NCBI GenBank assembly: GCA_035644935.1
Contig: DASQNO010000068.1
Coordinates: forward strand, 1 to 32,962
Direction: 5' to 3'
From: CADCVW01 sp035644935
GTDB lineage: Bacteria > Pseudomonadota > Alphaproteobacteria > Sphingomonadales > Sphingomonadaceae
Length of the DNA stretch: 32,962 nt
The position numbers and the translations under genes are program-made. Each line of letters begins with the position of its first letter. Position 1 is the stretch's first letter. Shown here piece by piece: positions 17,105 to 28,712 of the stretch. The notes under the pieces are model-generated. The model made no database searches. It saw only the letters and a list, made by a program, of their open reading frames with translations, and was not told the DNA's origin.

Positions 17105-17193
17105 CCGTTCGGGCTGAGCTTGTCGAAGCCCTTCTCTTCTTTCGCTCCGGATCAAGGAAAAGGAAAGTGCTTCGACAGGCTCAGCACGATCGG
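17105..17193. repeat. Sphingomonad REP palindrome
   Basis: GTTCGGGCTGAGCTTGTCGA in the left arm (17105-17129) is the near-inverse of GCTTCGACAGGCTCAGCACG in the right arm (17169-17193). This sequence type, TTCGACAGGCTCAGC, is very common between genes of sphingomonads. Here it separates the divergent S9 peptidase and pepP genes. Confidence 0.85.
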
Positions 17194-17205
17194 TATGGGT
17201 GAGAG

Positions 17206-19017
17206 ATGCCGGACCAAGTCACCTACGCCGCCCGCCTCCAATCACTGCGCGCGCAGCTCGCCGCCGACGGCCTCGACGGTTTCGTCGTCCCGCTCACTGA
17301 CGAGCACCTGAGCGAATATATCGGCAGCTACGCCGCGCGGCTCGCGTGGCTCACGGGCTTCGGCGGCTCGGCGGGAACCGCCGTCGTCCTGGCCGACCAG
17401 GCGGCGATCTTCACCGACGGCCGCTACACGCTGCAGGTGCGCGACCAAGTGAACGGCGCACACTGGAGCTATCAGGGCATCCCGGACACGACCGTCGCCG
17501 CGTGGCTTGGCGAGCACGCTCCGGCGGGCGCCCGGATCGGCTATGACCCCTGGCTCCAAACCCGGACCTGGGTGGCGCAGGCGCGCGAGGCGCTGCAGGC
17601 GCGGGGCGCGGAACTGGTTGCGGTCGCCCGAAATCCGATCGACGCGATCTGGACGGACAGGCCCGCGCCGTCCGACGCCCGGCTGGTCCCCCACGCCGCC
17701 GAACATGCCGGCAAGTCGTCGGCCGACAAGCGCCTCGAAATGGCGGACGGGCTCCGCGCCGCCGGCGCGGACAGCGCCGTGTTGGCCGCGCTTGATTCGA
17801 TCGCCTGGACGTTCAACGTTCGTGGGCGCGACGTCGACCGCACGCCCGTCGCGCTCGCCTTTGCGCTGATCCACGCGGACGGCACCGCCGACCTGTTCGC
17901 CGAACCGGAGAAGATCGACGACGCCGTGACCCGGCACCTGGGCAACGGCGTGCGCCTGCACGCGCGGTCCGAGTTCACGAAATCGCTCGCGAACCTGGCC
18001 GGCAAGACCGTGCTCGTCGATCCCGAGCGCGCGGTTGCCGCGATATTCGAGGCGCTGGAAGGCGCGGGAGCCAAGATCCTGGCCAGGCGCGACCCTTCGG
18101 TCCTGCCCAAGGCGATAAAAAATCCGGTGGAGATCGCCGGCCAGCGCGCCGCGCAGCTGCGCGACGGCGCCGCGGTGACGCGCTTCCTGCGCTGGCTGTC
18201 GATCGAAGCGCCGGGCGGCGAACTCGACGAGCTTGCGGCCGCCGCCAAGTTGCAGGCGTTCCGCGAGGAGACCGGGCTGCTGGAGGATCTGAGCTTCGAC
18301 ACCATCTCCGGCGCGGGCCCCAACGGCGCGATCATGCACTACCGCGTTTCCGCCCAGACCAACCGCCCGATCGAAGCGAACTCGTTGTTCCTGATCGATT
18401 CGGGCGCGCAGTATCGCGACGGTACCACCGACGTAACCCGCACGGTCGCGATCGGCACGCCCACCGCGGAGATGCGCGACCGCTTCACGCGCGTGCTGCA
18501 GGGGCACATCGCCATCGCCCGCGCCGTGTGTCCCGACGGCACCCGCGGCGGCCAGATCGACGCCTTCGCGCGCGCGCCCTTGTGGGCGGCCGGCGTCGAC
18601 TATGCGCACGGCACCGGCCACGGCGTCGGCAGCTTCCTGTCCGTGCACGAAGGGCCGCAGCGGATCGCCAAACCAGCGGGCGGGCAGGCGGGGACCGACG
18701 AGCCGCTGCGCGCCGGCATGATCTTGTCCAACGAGCCCGGCTACTACAAGCCGGGAGCGTTCGGCATCCGTATCGAGAACTTGGTGCTGGTCGAGGAGCG
18801 GGAGATCGCGGGCGCCGAAGGCCCGATGCTGGGCTTCGAGACGCTGACCTTCGCGCCCATCGACCGCGCGCTCATCGATACGGCCCTGCTGTCGACCGCC
18901 GAGCGCGACTGGATCGACGATTATCACCGTACGGTGGTCCAACGTATCGGACCGCAGCTGGACTTTGAAGAACGCGGTTGGCTCCAGGCCGCCTGCGCAC
19001 CATTGGAGGATGCATGA
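17206..19017 (+). CDS. pepP: Xaa-Pro aminopeptidase, M24B family, three-domain type
   Basis: A 603-residue metallopeptidase that removes the N-terminal residue before proline. Length and layout (two creatinase-like N-terminal domains, then the pita-bread catalytic domain from about 310) match the eukaryote-like APP1 type rather than the 440-residue E. coli PepP. Metal ligands are seen in DSGAQYRDGTTDVTRT (two Asp near 398-409), HGTGHGVGSFLSVHEGP (His near 471), LSNEPGYYK (Glu near 508) and GIRIENLV (Glu near 525). There is no signal peptide, so it is cytoplasmic. Its TGA overlaps the ATG of the next small gene. Confidence 0.94.
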   Translation: MPDQVTYAARLQSLRAQLAADGLDGFVVPLTDEHLSEYIGSYAARLAWLTGFGGSAGTAVVLADQAAIFTDGRYTLQVRDQVNGAHWSYQGIPDTTVAAWLGEHAPAGARIGYDPWLQTRTWVAQAREALQARGAELVAVARNPIDAIWTDRPAPSDARLVPHAAEHAGKSSADKRLEMADGLRAAGADSAVLAALDSIAWTFNVRGRDVDRTPVALAFALIHADGTADLFAEPEKIDDAVTRHLGNGVRLHARSEFTKSLANLAGKTVLVDPERAVAAIFEALEGAGAKILARRDPSVLPKAIKNPVEIAGQRAAQLRDGAAVTRFLRWLSIEAPGGELDELAAAAKLQAFREETGLLEDLSFDTISGAGPNGAIMHYRVSAQTNRPIEANSLFLIDSGAQYRDGTTDVTRTVAIGTPTAEMRDRFTRVLQGHIAIARAVCPDGTRGGQIDAFARAPLWAAGVDYAHGTGHGVGSFLSVHEGPQRIAKPAGGQAGTDEPLRAGMILSNEPGYYKPGAFGIRIENLVLVEEREIAGAEGPMLGFETLTFAPIDRALIDTALLSTAERDWIDDYHRTVVQRIGPQLDFEERGWLQAACAPLEDA

Positions 19018-19100
19018 GGCGCGTACCCACCCGCACCAAGGTGCTAGCCCTGATCGCGGTCTTTCTCGGCCTCGCCGTCGCGCTCGGCTGGCTTCGCTAG
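19014..19100 (+). CDS. 28-residue single-span membrane protein
   Basis: An ATG overlapping the pepP stop (ATGA) opens a 28-codon frame. It has a basic head (MRRVPTRTK), one hydrophobic helix (VLALIAVFLGLAVALGW) and a short LR end. The translational coupling and clear membrane-span shape suggest it is real. Its 3' half overlaps the tail of the minus-strand gene that ends at 19044. Function unknown. Confidence 0.5.
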   Translation: MRRVPTRTKVLALIAVFLGLAVALGWLR

Positions 19101-19196
19101 CTCCCCAGCCGCGGCCTTGCGCCGCCGCAGATTGTCGCGCAGCGCAGCGGCGAGCCGCTTGTCGCGTTCGGTCTTGGCGTCCGTAGGTTTCGGCAT
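19044..19196 (-). CDS. Small charged protein, unknown function
   Basis: A 50-residue protein starting MPKPTDAKTERDKRLAAALR and continuing DNLRRRKAAAGELAKPAERD. The RDKRLAAALRxNLRRRKxxA core is a common short alphaproteobacterial pattern downstream or upstream of tRNA or metabolic genes (from memory), of unknown role. It is strongly charged and helical. It lies convergent to and overlaps the 28-residue membrane protein by 57 bases. The start at 19196 was preferred over longer versions because upstream codons read through the tRNA-Thr gene. Confidence 0.6.
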   Translation of the reverse strand: MPKPTDAKTERDKRLAAALRDNLRRRKAAAGELAKPAERDGEAEKDRDQG

Positions 19197-19274
19197 CGAT
19201 CCGGCCTGCCGCACCTCGCGCGCCTTGACAAGCGCCCGCCGGGACGGCCAAGGCCCGCGTTCCTCAGGCAACAT

Positions 19275-19349
<75 letters not shown>

Positions 19350-19386
19350 TGTTCCCACCGTCGGGCGCCGGACAGGCGCGGGCGGC

Positions 19387-20811
19387 TCAGCCGCTCTGAA
19401 AACCGACGCGCGGCACCGCCGCCCAGGCGGTGTGTTTGCGCAAATGCTTCCACATGCCAAGGATGCGAAAGGCGCTGTTGAGCTGCCGGTAGCCCAGATT
19501 CTCCACGACCGCCGATAGCGCCAGCGTCGCCAGCCCCCGTGCGCTGGGCGTGCGCCGGACCTGCAACTCCTCGTGCATCAGCGCCCCCAGGCTCAGCAGG
19601 ATGCCGAACAGGACACTGAGCGCCAGAAAGATCAGCGCGAGGTCCGGCTTCAGCATCCCGAGCGCCCAAAGGGTTGGGATCAGGATATATCCCAGAACCT
19701 CCAGCACCGGACACACGAGGTCCTCCAGGATCATCATCGGCATCGCGACCATGCCGATCCGCCCGTAGCGGGGATTTCCGATCATCGCGCGGTGGCGGAT
19801 CATCGTCTCCAACGCGCCCTGCTGCCAGCGCGAGCGCTGGTTGCGCAGCCCGGCGATGGTCGCGGGCGCCTCGGTCCAGCAGACGATATCGGGAACAAAG
19901 GTGATGACATAGGGCCGCCGCTGCTCTCGGCAGTGGCGATGCAGCCTGGTGACCAGCTCCAGGTCTTCGCCCACCGTGTCGTGGCGGTAGCCGCCGACCT
20001 CCAGCAGCACGGAGCGGCGGAACATCCCGAACGCGCCGGAGATCAGCATCAGCGTCGACCAGCGCGTCGCCGCCACGCGCGCCGTCAGGAACGCGCGCAT
20101 ATACTCCACCGTCTGCCAGCGCGGCAGCCAGCCGCGCGGGATGCCCACGGTGGTGACCTGCCCGCCGTTGACCTTGCACCCGTTGACGATGCGAATGGCG
20201 CCGCCGACCGCGATCAGGTTGGGATCCGTCATGAATGGCTCGGTGGCGCGCAGCAGCCCGTCGGATTCGATGAGCGAATCGGAATCGATGATGCACACCA
20301 GCGGCGTCTGGGCGTAGCTGAGGCCGCAATTGATCGCGTCCGCCTTGCGCCCGTTCTCCTTGTCGATGACGTACAGCGACGGGTTGGTGGCCGACCGGTA
20401 GGTGCCCAGCGTCCGCGTCGTGTGCAGCATGACGTCGGCGTCCAACGCGATGGCTTCGCATGCGAATTCATCGATCAGGATCTGCAGCGTGCGATCCTTG
20501 GACCCGTCGTTGATGATGAACAGCCGGAAGTCGGGGTAGTTGAGCGCCAGCAGCGACCGCACGCTCTGCGCGATCGACAGCTCCTCGTTGTAGGCCGGGG
20601 CAAGGATGGTGACGGGAAATGGATAATCCACCTGCCGCGACCACAGGTCGAGCGCGGTGCGCGTGGCCGCCGGACGCCGCCACAGCGTCAGCGCGCTGGC
20701 CACGAGCTGCACGCCGTAGACGCCGTTCTGCAAGCCCACCGCCATCGTTGCGAAAAACGTGAGAAGAAGGAGGCTGGTTGTGAAAACAGTGTCCAGAGAG
20801 GCGACGGTCAT
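19387..20811 (-). CDS. Processive family-2 glycosyltransferase (glycan synthase)
   Basis: A 474-residue inner-membrane GT2 enzyme. The start at 20811 overlaps the HEAT gene stop by ATGA; any longer frame is antisense to HEAT. One N-terminal membrane span (about 8-35) precedes the GT-A domain with ILAPAYNEE near 85, INDGSKDRT near 100, the DxD-type IDSDS near 175, GEDLELVTRLHRH near 280 and QRSRWQQG near 326. D, D, ED and Q(R)xRW mark a processive synthase like PgaC or cellulose/hyaluronan synthase. Four or so membrane spans follow (about 355-470). No PilZ domain is present, so c-di-GMP control, if any, is not built in. The sugar donor is unknown. It is the last gene of the cluster. Confidence 0.88.
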   Translation of the reverse strand: MTVASLDTVFTTSLLLLTFFATMAVGLQNGVYGVQLVASALTLWRRPAATRTALDLWSRQVDYPFPVTILAPAYNEELSIAQSVRSLLALNYPDFRLFIINDGSKDRTLQILIDEFACEAIALDADVMLHTTRTLGTYRSATNPSLYVIDKENGRKADAINCGLSYAQTPLVCIIDSDSLIESDGLLRATEPFMTDPNLIAVGGAIRIVNGCKVNGGQVTTVGIPRGWLPRWQTVEYMRAFLTARVAATRWSTLMLISGAFGMFRRSVLLEVGGYRHDTVGEDLELVTRLHRHCREQRRPYVITFVPDIVCWTEAPATIAGLRNQRSRWQQGALETMIRHRAMIGNPRYGRIGMVAMPMMILEDLVCPVLEVLGYILIPTLWALGMLKPDLALIFLALSVLFGILLSLGALMHEELQVRRTPSARGLATLALSAVVENLGYRQLNSAFRILGMWKHLRKHTAWAAVPRVGFQSG

Positions 20812-21797
20812 GCTGCCGCCCCCTTCCGGCGCGCGGGCGTGACCGCGGCCGGCAACATGCCCAACGCCTGCTCCGCGCGGTATCGCACCCACCAGTGCCG
20901 ATCGTTGCGCAACTTTCGCAGCGACTTGCGCGCGCCTTCCAGCCGCATCGCGCCGGCCGTCGTGGCCGCCTGGACACGGACGATCCATTCCTTGTCGCCG
21001 AGGGCCGCCAGAACCGCGGCCCCCAAGGACGGATGGCCGATCCGCCGCATCGATCGCAGCGCCTCGCACCGCATCTGCGGGTCGGGGTCGCACAACGCCT
21101 CCCGCAGCGCCTGAAAAGCTGCGGGATCGAAGACGTCGCCCAGCGCGTCGGTGACTGCCAGACGTGCGGCCCTGCCGCGACACGCGCGCCAAGCGTCGAT
21201 CATCTCCCGCGGTCGTTGCGCGGCCAACGCCCTCAGCACGATGCGATGGGCGGGAGTTGCGAAACTGCCGTCGTCCAGCGCCGCCAGGCACTCGGCTACG
21301 GTCGGCAGTCGCTGCAACCGGACCAGCGCCAAGCCGGCCTCCAGTCGAACAGCCGGCTCCGCGTCGTTCCCGAAGCACCGCGCCAGCGCGTCCCCGACCA
21401 GGATGGAAGGGAAATTGCCGAGATTGCGAATGGCGGCGATCCGCCGCACTGCGCGCCGCGACCTGATCCGCGCAAGCTCCGGTTCGAGCAGCTCCAGCCG
21501 TTCAACGAGCGCCATCAGCTTGTCGCGCTCACCGCCGCGCATCAGCTGCAGCAGATGTCCGGCGACCTCCAGCGCGACCGGATCGCGGCGCCATTCGTGT
21601 AAGGCCGAAAGTGCCGCGTCGTCGTCGGCCCGCGCGATTAGGGGCAGCAGGACGGTGCGGAAAACGGCACCGCGCGACGCCTTCGCAGCGCTGCGGCTTT
21701 CCTGCCATCCCCGGCGTACGACCAGCACGGCGAACGCCCCCAGCAGCACGCCCGCCGCGCCGCCCATGACGAGCAGGAGGAACTGCGCCAGAGGCAC
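20808..21797 (-). CDS. Membrane-anchored HEAT-repeat protein
   Basis: A 329-residue protein starting at GTG (21797), six bases after the TPR-barrel stop. One membrane span lies at about residues 6-28 (QFLLLVMGGAAGVLLGAFAV). The rest is an array of helix pairs of HEAT type, for example LALVRLQRLPTVAECLAALD, REALCDPDPQMRCEALRSMR, AAVLAALGDKEWIVRVQAAT and LRKLRNDRHWWVRYRAEQAL. The DPD/DKEW + VR pattern is typical. The soluble part probably faces the cytoplasm since RRGWQESR follows the span (positive-inside). HEAT arrays bind other proteins, so it may link the receiver protein to the synthase. The stop overlaps the GT2 start. Confidence 0.85.
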   Translation of the reverse strand: MPLAQFLLLVMGGAAGVLLGAFAVLVVRRGWQESRSAAKASRGAVFRTVLLPLIARADDDAALSALHEWRRDPVALEVAGHLLQLMRGGERDKLMALVERLELLEPELARIRSRRAVRRIAAIRNLGNFPSILVGDALARCFGNDAEPAVRLEAGLALVRLQRLPTVAECLAALDDGSFATPAHRIVLRALAAQRPREMIDAWRACRGRAARLAVTDALGDVFDPAAFQALREALCDPDPQMRCEALRSMRRIGHPSLGAAVLAALGDKEWIVRVQAATTAGAMRLEGARKSLRKLRNDRHWWVRYRAEQALGMLPAAVTPARRKGAAA

Positions 21798-21803
21798 GGG
21801 CGG

Positions 21804-22901
21804 CTAGAAGCCGGCCGACAGGCCGAGCAGCAGGCTCGTCCGCTTGTACGCACCGCGCCGTACCTCGCGCTCGGCGCCCGTCCGCACCGTCAGGCGCGGG
21901 TTGATGTCGAAGGCGACGCCGGCGAACGCGGTTTCGATCAGGCGCGTGACGCCGCTCTCGGTCTCCGGATAACGCGCATAGCTCGCCTGAACCCGCGTTC
22001 TGGCGTTCAGCGTTCCCGACGCGTTGGCCGCGCCGCCCACGCGGTAGTCGCCGGCTTCGTCGATGAAGTTGATCACTGCCGCGCGCACGCTGGCGCGCCG
22101 GTTCGCGAACCAGGCCCGCGCGGCGAGGGTGACCGATCCGCTTCGAACATCGCCGAAGTCGGAGAAACGCCCGTCGACCAGAATGTCGAGCCGATCACTG
22201 GCGGCGACGCTGCCGCCCGCGCGCACGCCCCAATGCTCGCGAAAATCGGGGTCGATCGTTGCCACCACGCCGCCGTAGAGGCTCGCGCGTCCGAACCCGC
22301 GTTCGCCGCGCAACTGCAGCTTGACGTCGCTCGTCCCGAACCGGCGCGCGTGCTCGACTTCCACGGCAAGGCCCGTCCCGCCGCTGCGGTGCGCCAAGGT
22401 CGCAAGGGTTTCGTACCAGGCGCCGCTGCGCCGGGGCGACACGCGGCTGACGGATTGGTCCAGCGAAAGCGTCCAGGCCCCCGGCTCCGGGGCAGCCATC
22501 ATGTTACGGCGAAGCGCTGCCGCATCGACGTCGTTCGGGGAGAGCGCCAGCGCGCGGTCCACGTCGCGCCGCGCTGCTGCGCCTTGGCCTTCCCGCAGGT
22601 TCAGCCGCGCCCGCGCGACGAACACGTCCGCATATTCGGGCGCTGCCGCGGCGGCCCGATCCAGCGCGTCGCGCGCGGGGGCGAGCCGGTCCTCGCGCAT
22701 CGACAGGAGGCCGGACAGCAGCAGCGCATCGGCATTGGCGGGCTGCGCGGTCAGCAGGGCGTCGACCCGCCGCCGCGCTGCCGGCAGGTCGCCCGCGCGA
22801 TAGGCCTGCGCCGCGCAGGCATAGGCATCGGGGGCGCAAGCGGGGTCGACGGCCGGCGCGGCGAGGGCCAGCGCGGCGGTGCTAAGCGCGAACGACGGCA
22901 T
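21804..22901 (-). CDS. TPR plus outer-membrane beta-barrel protein (YaiO-like)
   Basis: A 365-residue exported protein. The start at 22901 gives a short signal (MPSFALSTAALALAAPA) and overlaps the receiver gene by 20 bases; a start at 22943 would add a non-signal head. Residues 25-150 are TPR-like (QAYRAGDLPAARRRVDALLT, ALLLSGLLSMREDRLAPARD, ARLNLREGQGAAARRDVDRA). From about 165 alternating strands (WTLSLDQSVSRVSP, YGGVVATIDPDFREHWGVRA) lead to a C-terminal SLLLGLSAGF with terminal Phe, the usual barrel signal. This TPR-barrel design recalls PgaA, BcsC and AlgK-AlgE, so a role in carrying glycan across the outer membrane is plausible. It is about half the size of PgaA, so a channel role is unproven. 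Confidence 0.75.
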   Translation of the reverse strand: MPSFALSTAALALAAPAVDPACAPDAYACAAQAYRAGDLPAARRRVDALLTAQPANADALLLSGLLSMREDRLAPARDALDRAAAAAPEYADVFVARARLNLREGQGAAARRDVDRALALSPNDVDAAALRRNMMAAPEPGAWTLSLDQSVSRVSPRRSGAWYETLATLAHRSGGTGLAVEVEHARRFGTSDVKLQLRGERGFGRASLYGGVVATIDPDFREHWGVRAGGSVAASDRLDILVDGRFSDFGDVRSGSVTLAARAWFANRRASVRAAVINFIDEAGDYRVGGAANASGTLNARTRVQASYARYPETESGVTRLIETAFAGVAFDINPRLTVRTGAEREVRRGAYKRTSLLLGLSAGF

Positions 22902-23277
22902 TGAACGCTCGCGATTGGAGCAAGGCGGTTTCCACGCGCGCAACCAGTTCTTCGGGAATAAAGGGTTTCGTCAGGTAGTCGGCAGCGCCCGCGCGAAGCG
23001 CGGACACCACGTCGTCCTGCGCGCGGCGCGCGGTCAGCATGATCACCGGCACGCTCGCCGTCGCGGGATCGCCCTTCAGGCGCGCCAGAACCTCCGATCC
23101 GGTCAGCACCGGCATCATGGCGTCCAAGACGACTAGGTCGGGGCGCTGACGCGACACTTGGGCCAGCGCCGCCGCGCCGTCTCGGGCGACCACCACTCTG
23201 TGTCCGGCCGCTTCCAGCTTGAATTGGACCAGCGCGGCCAGCAGTTCGTCGTCGTCGGCAATCAGGATGGTGGGCAT
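22882..23277 (-). CDS. Stand-alone response-regulator receiver
   Basis: A 131-residue CheY-like protein with no output domain. Visible are the acidic pocket IADDDE near residue 5, the phosphoacceptor Asp in VLDAMMP near 53, Thr in IMLTARRAQ near 83 and Lys in LTKPF near 105. The C-terminal 15 residues (LQSRAFNAVVRA) are non-conserved. Because it lacks a DNA-binding or enzyme part, it probably signals through protein contacts. It is the first gene of the tight four-gene set and lies downstream of the HPt-bearing kinase. Confidence 0.92.
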   Translation of the reverse strand: MPTILIADDDELLAALVQFKLEAAGHRVVVARDGAAALAQVSRQRPDLVVLDAMMPVLTGSEVLARLKGDPATASVPVIMLTARRAQDDVVSALRAGAADYLTKPFIPEELVARVETALLQSRAFNAVVRA

Positions 23278-23334
23278 TTGTGATGGCCTGTGCTTGCGTC
23301 GTGCACGGGTCGTAAAGGCATGCGGTTAAGACTT

Positions 23335-23388
23335 GCCTAAGCATCCGGCCTAAGCATCCGGCCTAAGCATCCGGCCTAAGCACCCGAT
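23335..23388 (-). repeat. 13-bp tandem repeat, three full units
   Basis: GCATCCGGCCTAA is repeated three times without change at 23341-23379. It is preceded by a half unit (GCCTAA, 23335) and followed by a degenerate one (GCACCCGATG). It sits in the 127-base gap between the kinase gene and the receiver gene, so it is in the leader of the glycan operon. Confidence 0.85.
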
Positions 23389-23404
23389 GCCGATGCGCTT
23401 CCGA

Positions 23405-26557
<3,153 letters not shown>

Positions 26558-26692
26558 CGACACTCCTTCGTGGCGATGGTTGATGGCGTAGTGTCGTTAA
26601 GATGCGTTGAAGACAGGATCCGGCCGTCGGGCGAGGCCCGCGAGGCGATGCGCGTTGACGCCGCGCCGTGCGCCGTTCCAAGGGCTGCCGCC
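26558..26692. promoter_or_regulatory. Divergent intergenic region, kinase and aldolase genes
   Basis: The 135 bases between the kinase (minus) and the threonine aldolase-like gene (plus) must carry both promoters. I see AAGGAG for the kinase but no clear -35/-10 pair or operator. Confidence 0.3.
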
Positions 26693-27694
26693 ATGAGGTT
26701 CTTCTCCGACAATGCCGCCCCCGCGTGCCCGCCCGTGATGCAGGCGATGATCGACGCTAACCGGAAGACCACCGCCTATGCCGGCGACCAATGGTCGGAA
26801 CGGCTGGACAGCGCGTTTTCCGAACTCTTCGAAACGCCGGTGCGCGCTTTGTGGGTCGCGACGGGCACCGCCGCCAACGGCCTGGCGCTCGCCGCCATGT
26901 GCCCGCCGTGGGGCGCGGTCGTTTGCCACCACGACTCGCACATCCAGAACGACGAATGCGGCGCGCCCGAATTCTACACGCACGGGGCCAAGCTGCTGCT
27001 GGGCGGCGGGGAAGGGGCGAAGCTCACCCCCGACACGATCGCCGCCGTGCTGGGCACCGCCCGCGGCGACGTCCACGGCGTGCAGCCGGCCGCGCTGTCG
27101 ATCACCAACGCGACCGAGTACGGGCGCGTCTACATGCCCGCCGAGGTCGCCGCGATCGGCGAGCTGTGCCGCGCCCGCAAGCTCGGGTTTCACATGGACG
27201 GCGCGCGCTTCGCCAACGCGCTGGTGCACGCCGGCTGCTCGCCCGCCGAGATGACGTGGCGCGCGGGGGTCGACGCGCTGAGCTTCGGCTTCGTCAAAAA
27301 TGGCGGGCTGTCGGCCGAAGCGCTGATCTTCTTCCGGCCCGAACCCGCCGACGCGACGCTTTACCGGCGCAAGCGCGCGGGGCACCTCCTGTCCAAGGGG
27401 CGTTACATGGCCGCGCAGATGCTCGCCATGCTGGACGGCGACGTCTGGCTCGCCAACGCCCGCGCCGCCAACGACGGGGCGTCCCGCATCGCGGCGGCGG
27501 CGGGCGACCGCCTGCTCCACGCCGTCGAAGCCAACGAGATCTTCATCCGCGTCACATCGGACGAGGCCGCCGCGCTGCGCGCGCAGGGCTTCGACTTCTA
27601 CGACTGGGGGCCGGGCGAGGCGCGGCTGGTCGTCTCCTGGAATCAGGACCGCCAAGACATCGCAAAGCTCGCAAGCGCCATCGCGGCGCTATGA
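26693..27694 (+). CDS. ltaE: Low-specificity L-threonine aldolase / beta-eliminating lyase family
   Basis: A 333-residue PLP enzyme of the fold-type I beta-eliminating lyase family that cleaves threonine to glycine and acetaldehyde in characterised members. The start at 26693 gives the normal N-terminus MRFFSDNAAPACPPVMQAM; an upstream open frame is not conserved in character. Key parts are YAGDQWSERLD near 28, ATGTAANGLAL near 58, HDSHIQNDECG near 82, FHMDGARFANAL near 165 (PLP Asp) and SFGFVKNGGLSAEA with the PLP lysine near 201. The FVKNGG form is of the alphaproteobacterial subgroup. Its TGA overlaps the EamA transporter ATG, so export of an amino acid or product may be coupled. Confidence 0.9.
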   Translation: MRFFSDNAAPACPPVMQAMIDANRKTTAYAGDQWSERLDSAFSELFETPVRALWVATGTAANGLALAAMCPPWGAVVCHHDSHIQNDECGAPEFYTHGAKLLLGGGEGAKLTPDTIAAVLGTARGDVHGVQPAALSITNATEYGRVYMPAEVAAIGELCRARKLGFHMDGARFANALVHAGCSPAEMTWRAGVDALSFGFVKNGGLSAEALIFFRPEPADATLYRRKRAGHLLSKGRYMAAQMLAMLDGDVWLANARAANDGASRIAAAAGDRLLHAVEANEIFIRVTSDEAAALRAQGFDFYDWGPGEARLVVSWNQDRQDIAKLASAIAAL

Positions 27695-28635
27695 GCGACG
27701 TTCCCGACGGCACTGCGCCCTTTCGACGGGTCGCGCTCCCCTTTGTGCTCGTGACGCTGATCTGGGGCTCGACCTGGATCGTCATCCGCGACCAGATCGG
27801 CGGCACGCATGGCGGCGTGGCGGGCGGCGGCGTGCCCGCCGCCTGGTCGGTCAGCTACCGCTTCTTTATCGCGGGCGCCGCGATGTTCGCGTACGCGCGC
27901 CTGCAGGGCCTGCCCCTGGCGCTGCGAGGCCGCGACGCGCTGTTCGCCGGCGCGGCGGGCGTGCTGCAGTTCGTGATGAACTTCAACTTCGTCTACGCGG
28001 CGGAGGCCTACATTACCTCGGGCCTCGTCGCCGTGGTGTTCGCGCTGCTGATCGTCCCCAACACCGTGCTGGGCCGCATCTTCGTACGCCAGCCGATCTC
28101 CCGCGGTTTCGTCCTCGGCTCCGCCGTCGCCATCGCCGGCGTCGCCTTGCTCTTCGTCCACGAACTTCGCGCCGATCAGGCCGACACCGCCCGCGTCCTC
28201 ACCGGCATCGCGCTGACGCTGGTCGCCGTTCTGTCCGCCTCCGCCGCCAACGTCATGCAGGCGAGCGCGCGCGGCCGGTCGCTGCCGATCGCCGTGGTCC
28301 TCGCCTGGGCGATGATCCTGGGCGCCTGCGTCAACGCCTTGTACGCCGCCGCGACCGCCGGCCCGCCCGTGTTCGATCCGCGCCCGGGCTATCTGCTGGG
28401 CCTCGTTTACCTCGCGCTCGCCGCCTCGGCGCTGGCGTTCACGCTCTACTACCGCATCATCCGCCTGATCGGCCCGGCGCGCTCGGCCTATTCCAGCGTA
28501 TTGGTGCCCATCATCGCCATGGCGCTGTCGACGCTCTTTGAAGGCTATCGCTGGACGGCGCTCGCCGCCGCCGGCGGCGCGCTGGTGCTGATCGGGCTGG
28601 CCACCGCGTTGCGCGCCAAGGCGGCGACGGGCTGA
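27691..28635 (+). CDS. EamA/DMT-family transporter
   Basis: A 314-residue inner-membrane protein with about ten hydrophobic spans in two EamA halves (roughly 15-150 and 170-305). Typical starts are FVLVTLIWGSTWIVIRDQ in the first half and ALAFTLYYRIIRLIGPARSA plus VPIIAMALSTLFEGY in the second. Family members export amino acids or metabolites. The ATGA overlap with the threonine aldolase gene suggests a related substrate such as threonine, but that is only inferred. Confidence 0.9.
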   Translation: MSDVPDGTAPFRRVALPFVLVTLIWGSTWIVIRDQIGGTHGGVAGGGVPAAWSVSYRFFIAGAAMFAYARLQGLPLALRGRDALFAGAAGVLQFVMNFNFVYAAEAYITSGLVAVVFALLIVPNTVLGRIFVRQPISRGFVLGSAVAIAGVALLFVHELRADQADTARVLTGIALTLVAVLSASAANVMQASARGRSLPIAVVLAWAMILGACVNALYAAATAGPPVFDPRPGYLLGLVYLALAASALAFTLYYRIIRLIGPARSAYSSVLVPIIAMALSTLFEGYRWTALAAAGGALVLIGLATALRAKAATG

Positions 28636-28712
28636 GGGGACGCCCGCGTGAACTTCCACGATTTCCACGCGTCGATACGCGCGCACCCGCAGACTGGATC
28701 GAAGGCTCACCT

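Noticed and set aside
14905..17202. Very long open frame on the plus strand antisense to the S9 peptidase, and a second one on the minus strand in another frame
   Set aside because: The GC-rich codon bias makes antisense and shifted frames open. The translations are Arg/Ala/Pro-rich with no domains, whereas the S9 frame has signal peptide, propeller and catalytic triad.
17242..19251. Long open frame antisense to pepP
   Set aside because: Shadow frame of a clear M24 peptidase; low-complexity Arg/Ala/Gly composition and no motif.
19387..20811. Naming the GT2 as cellulose synthase BcsA or PgaC
   Set aside because: No PilZ domain, no bcs or pga partner genes, and the general D, D, ED, QxxRW motifs do not specify the sugar.
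23341..23379. Possible CRISPR-like repeat
   Set aside because: Units are contiguous 13-mers without spacers, so this is a tandem repeat and not a CRISPR array.
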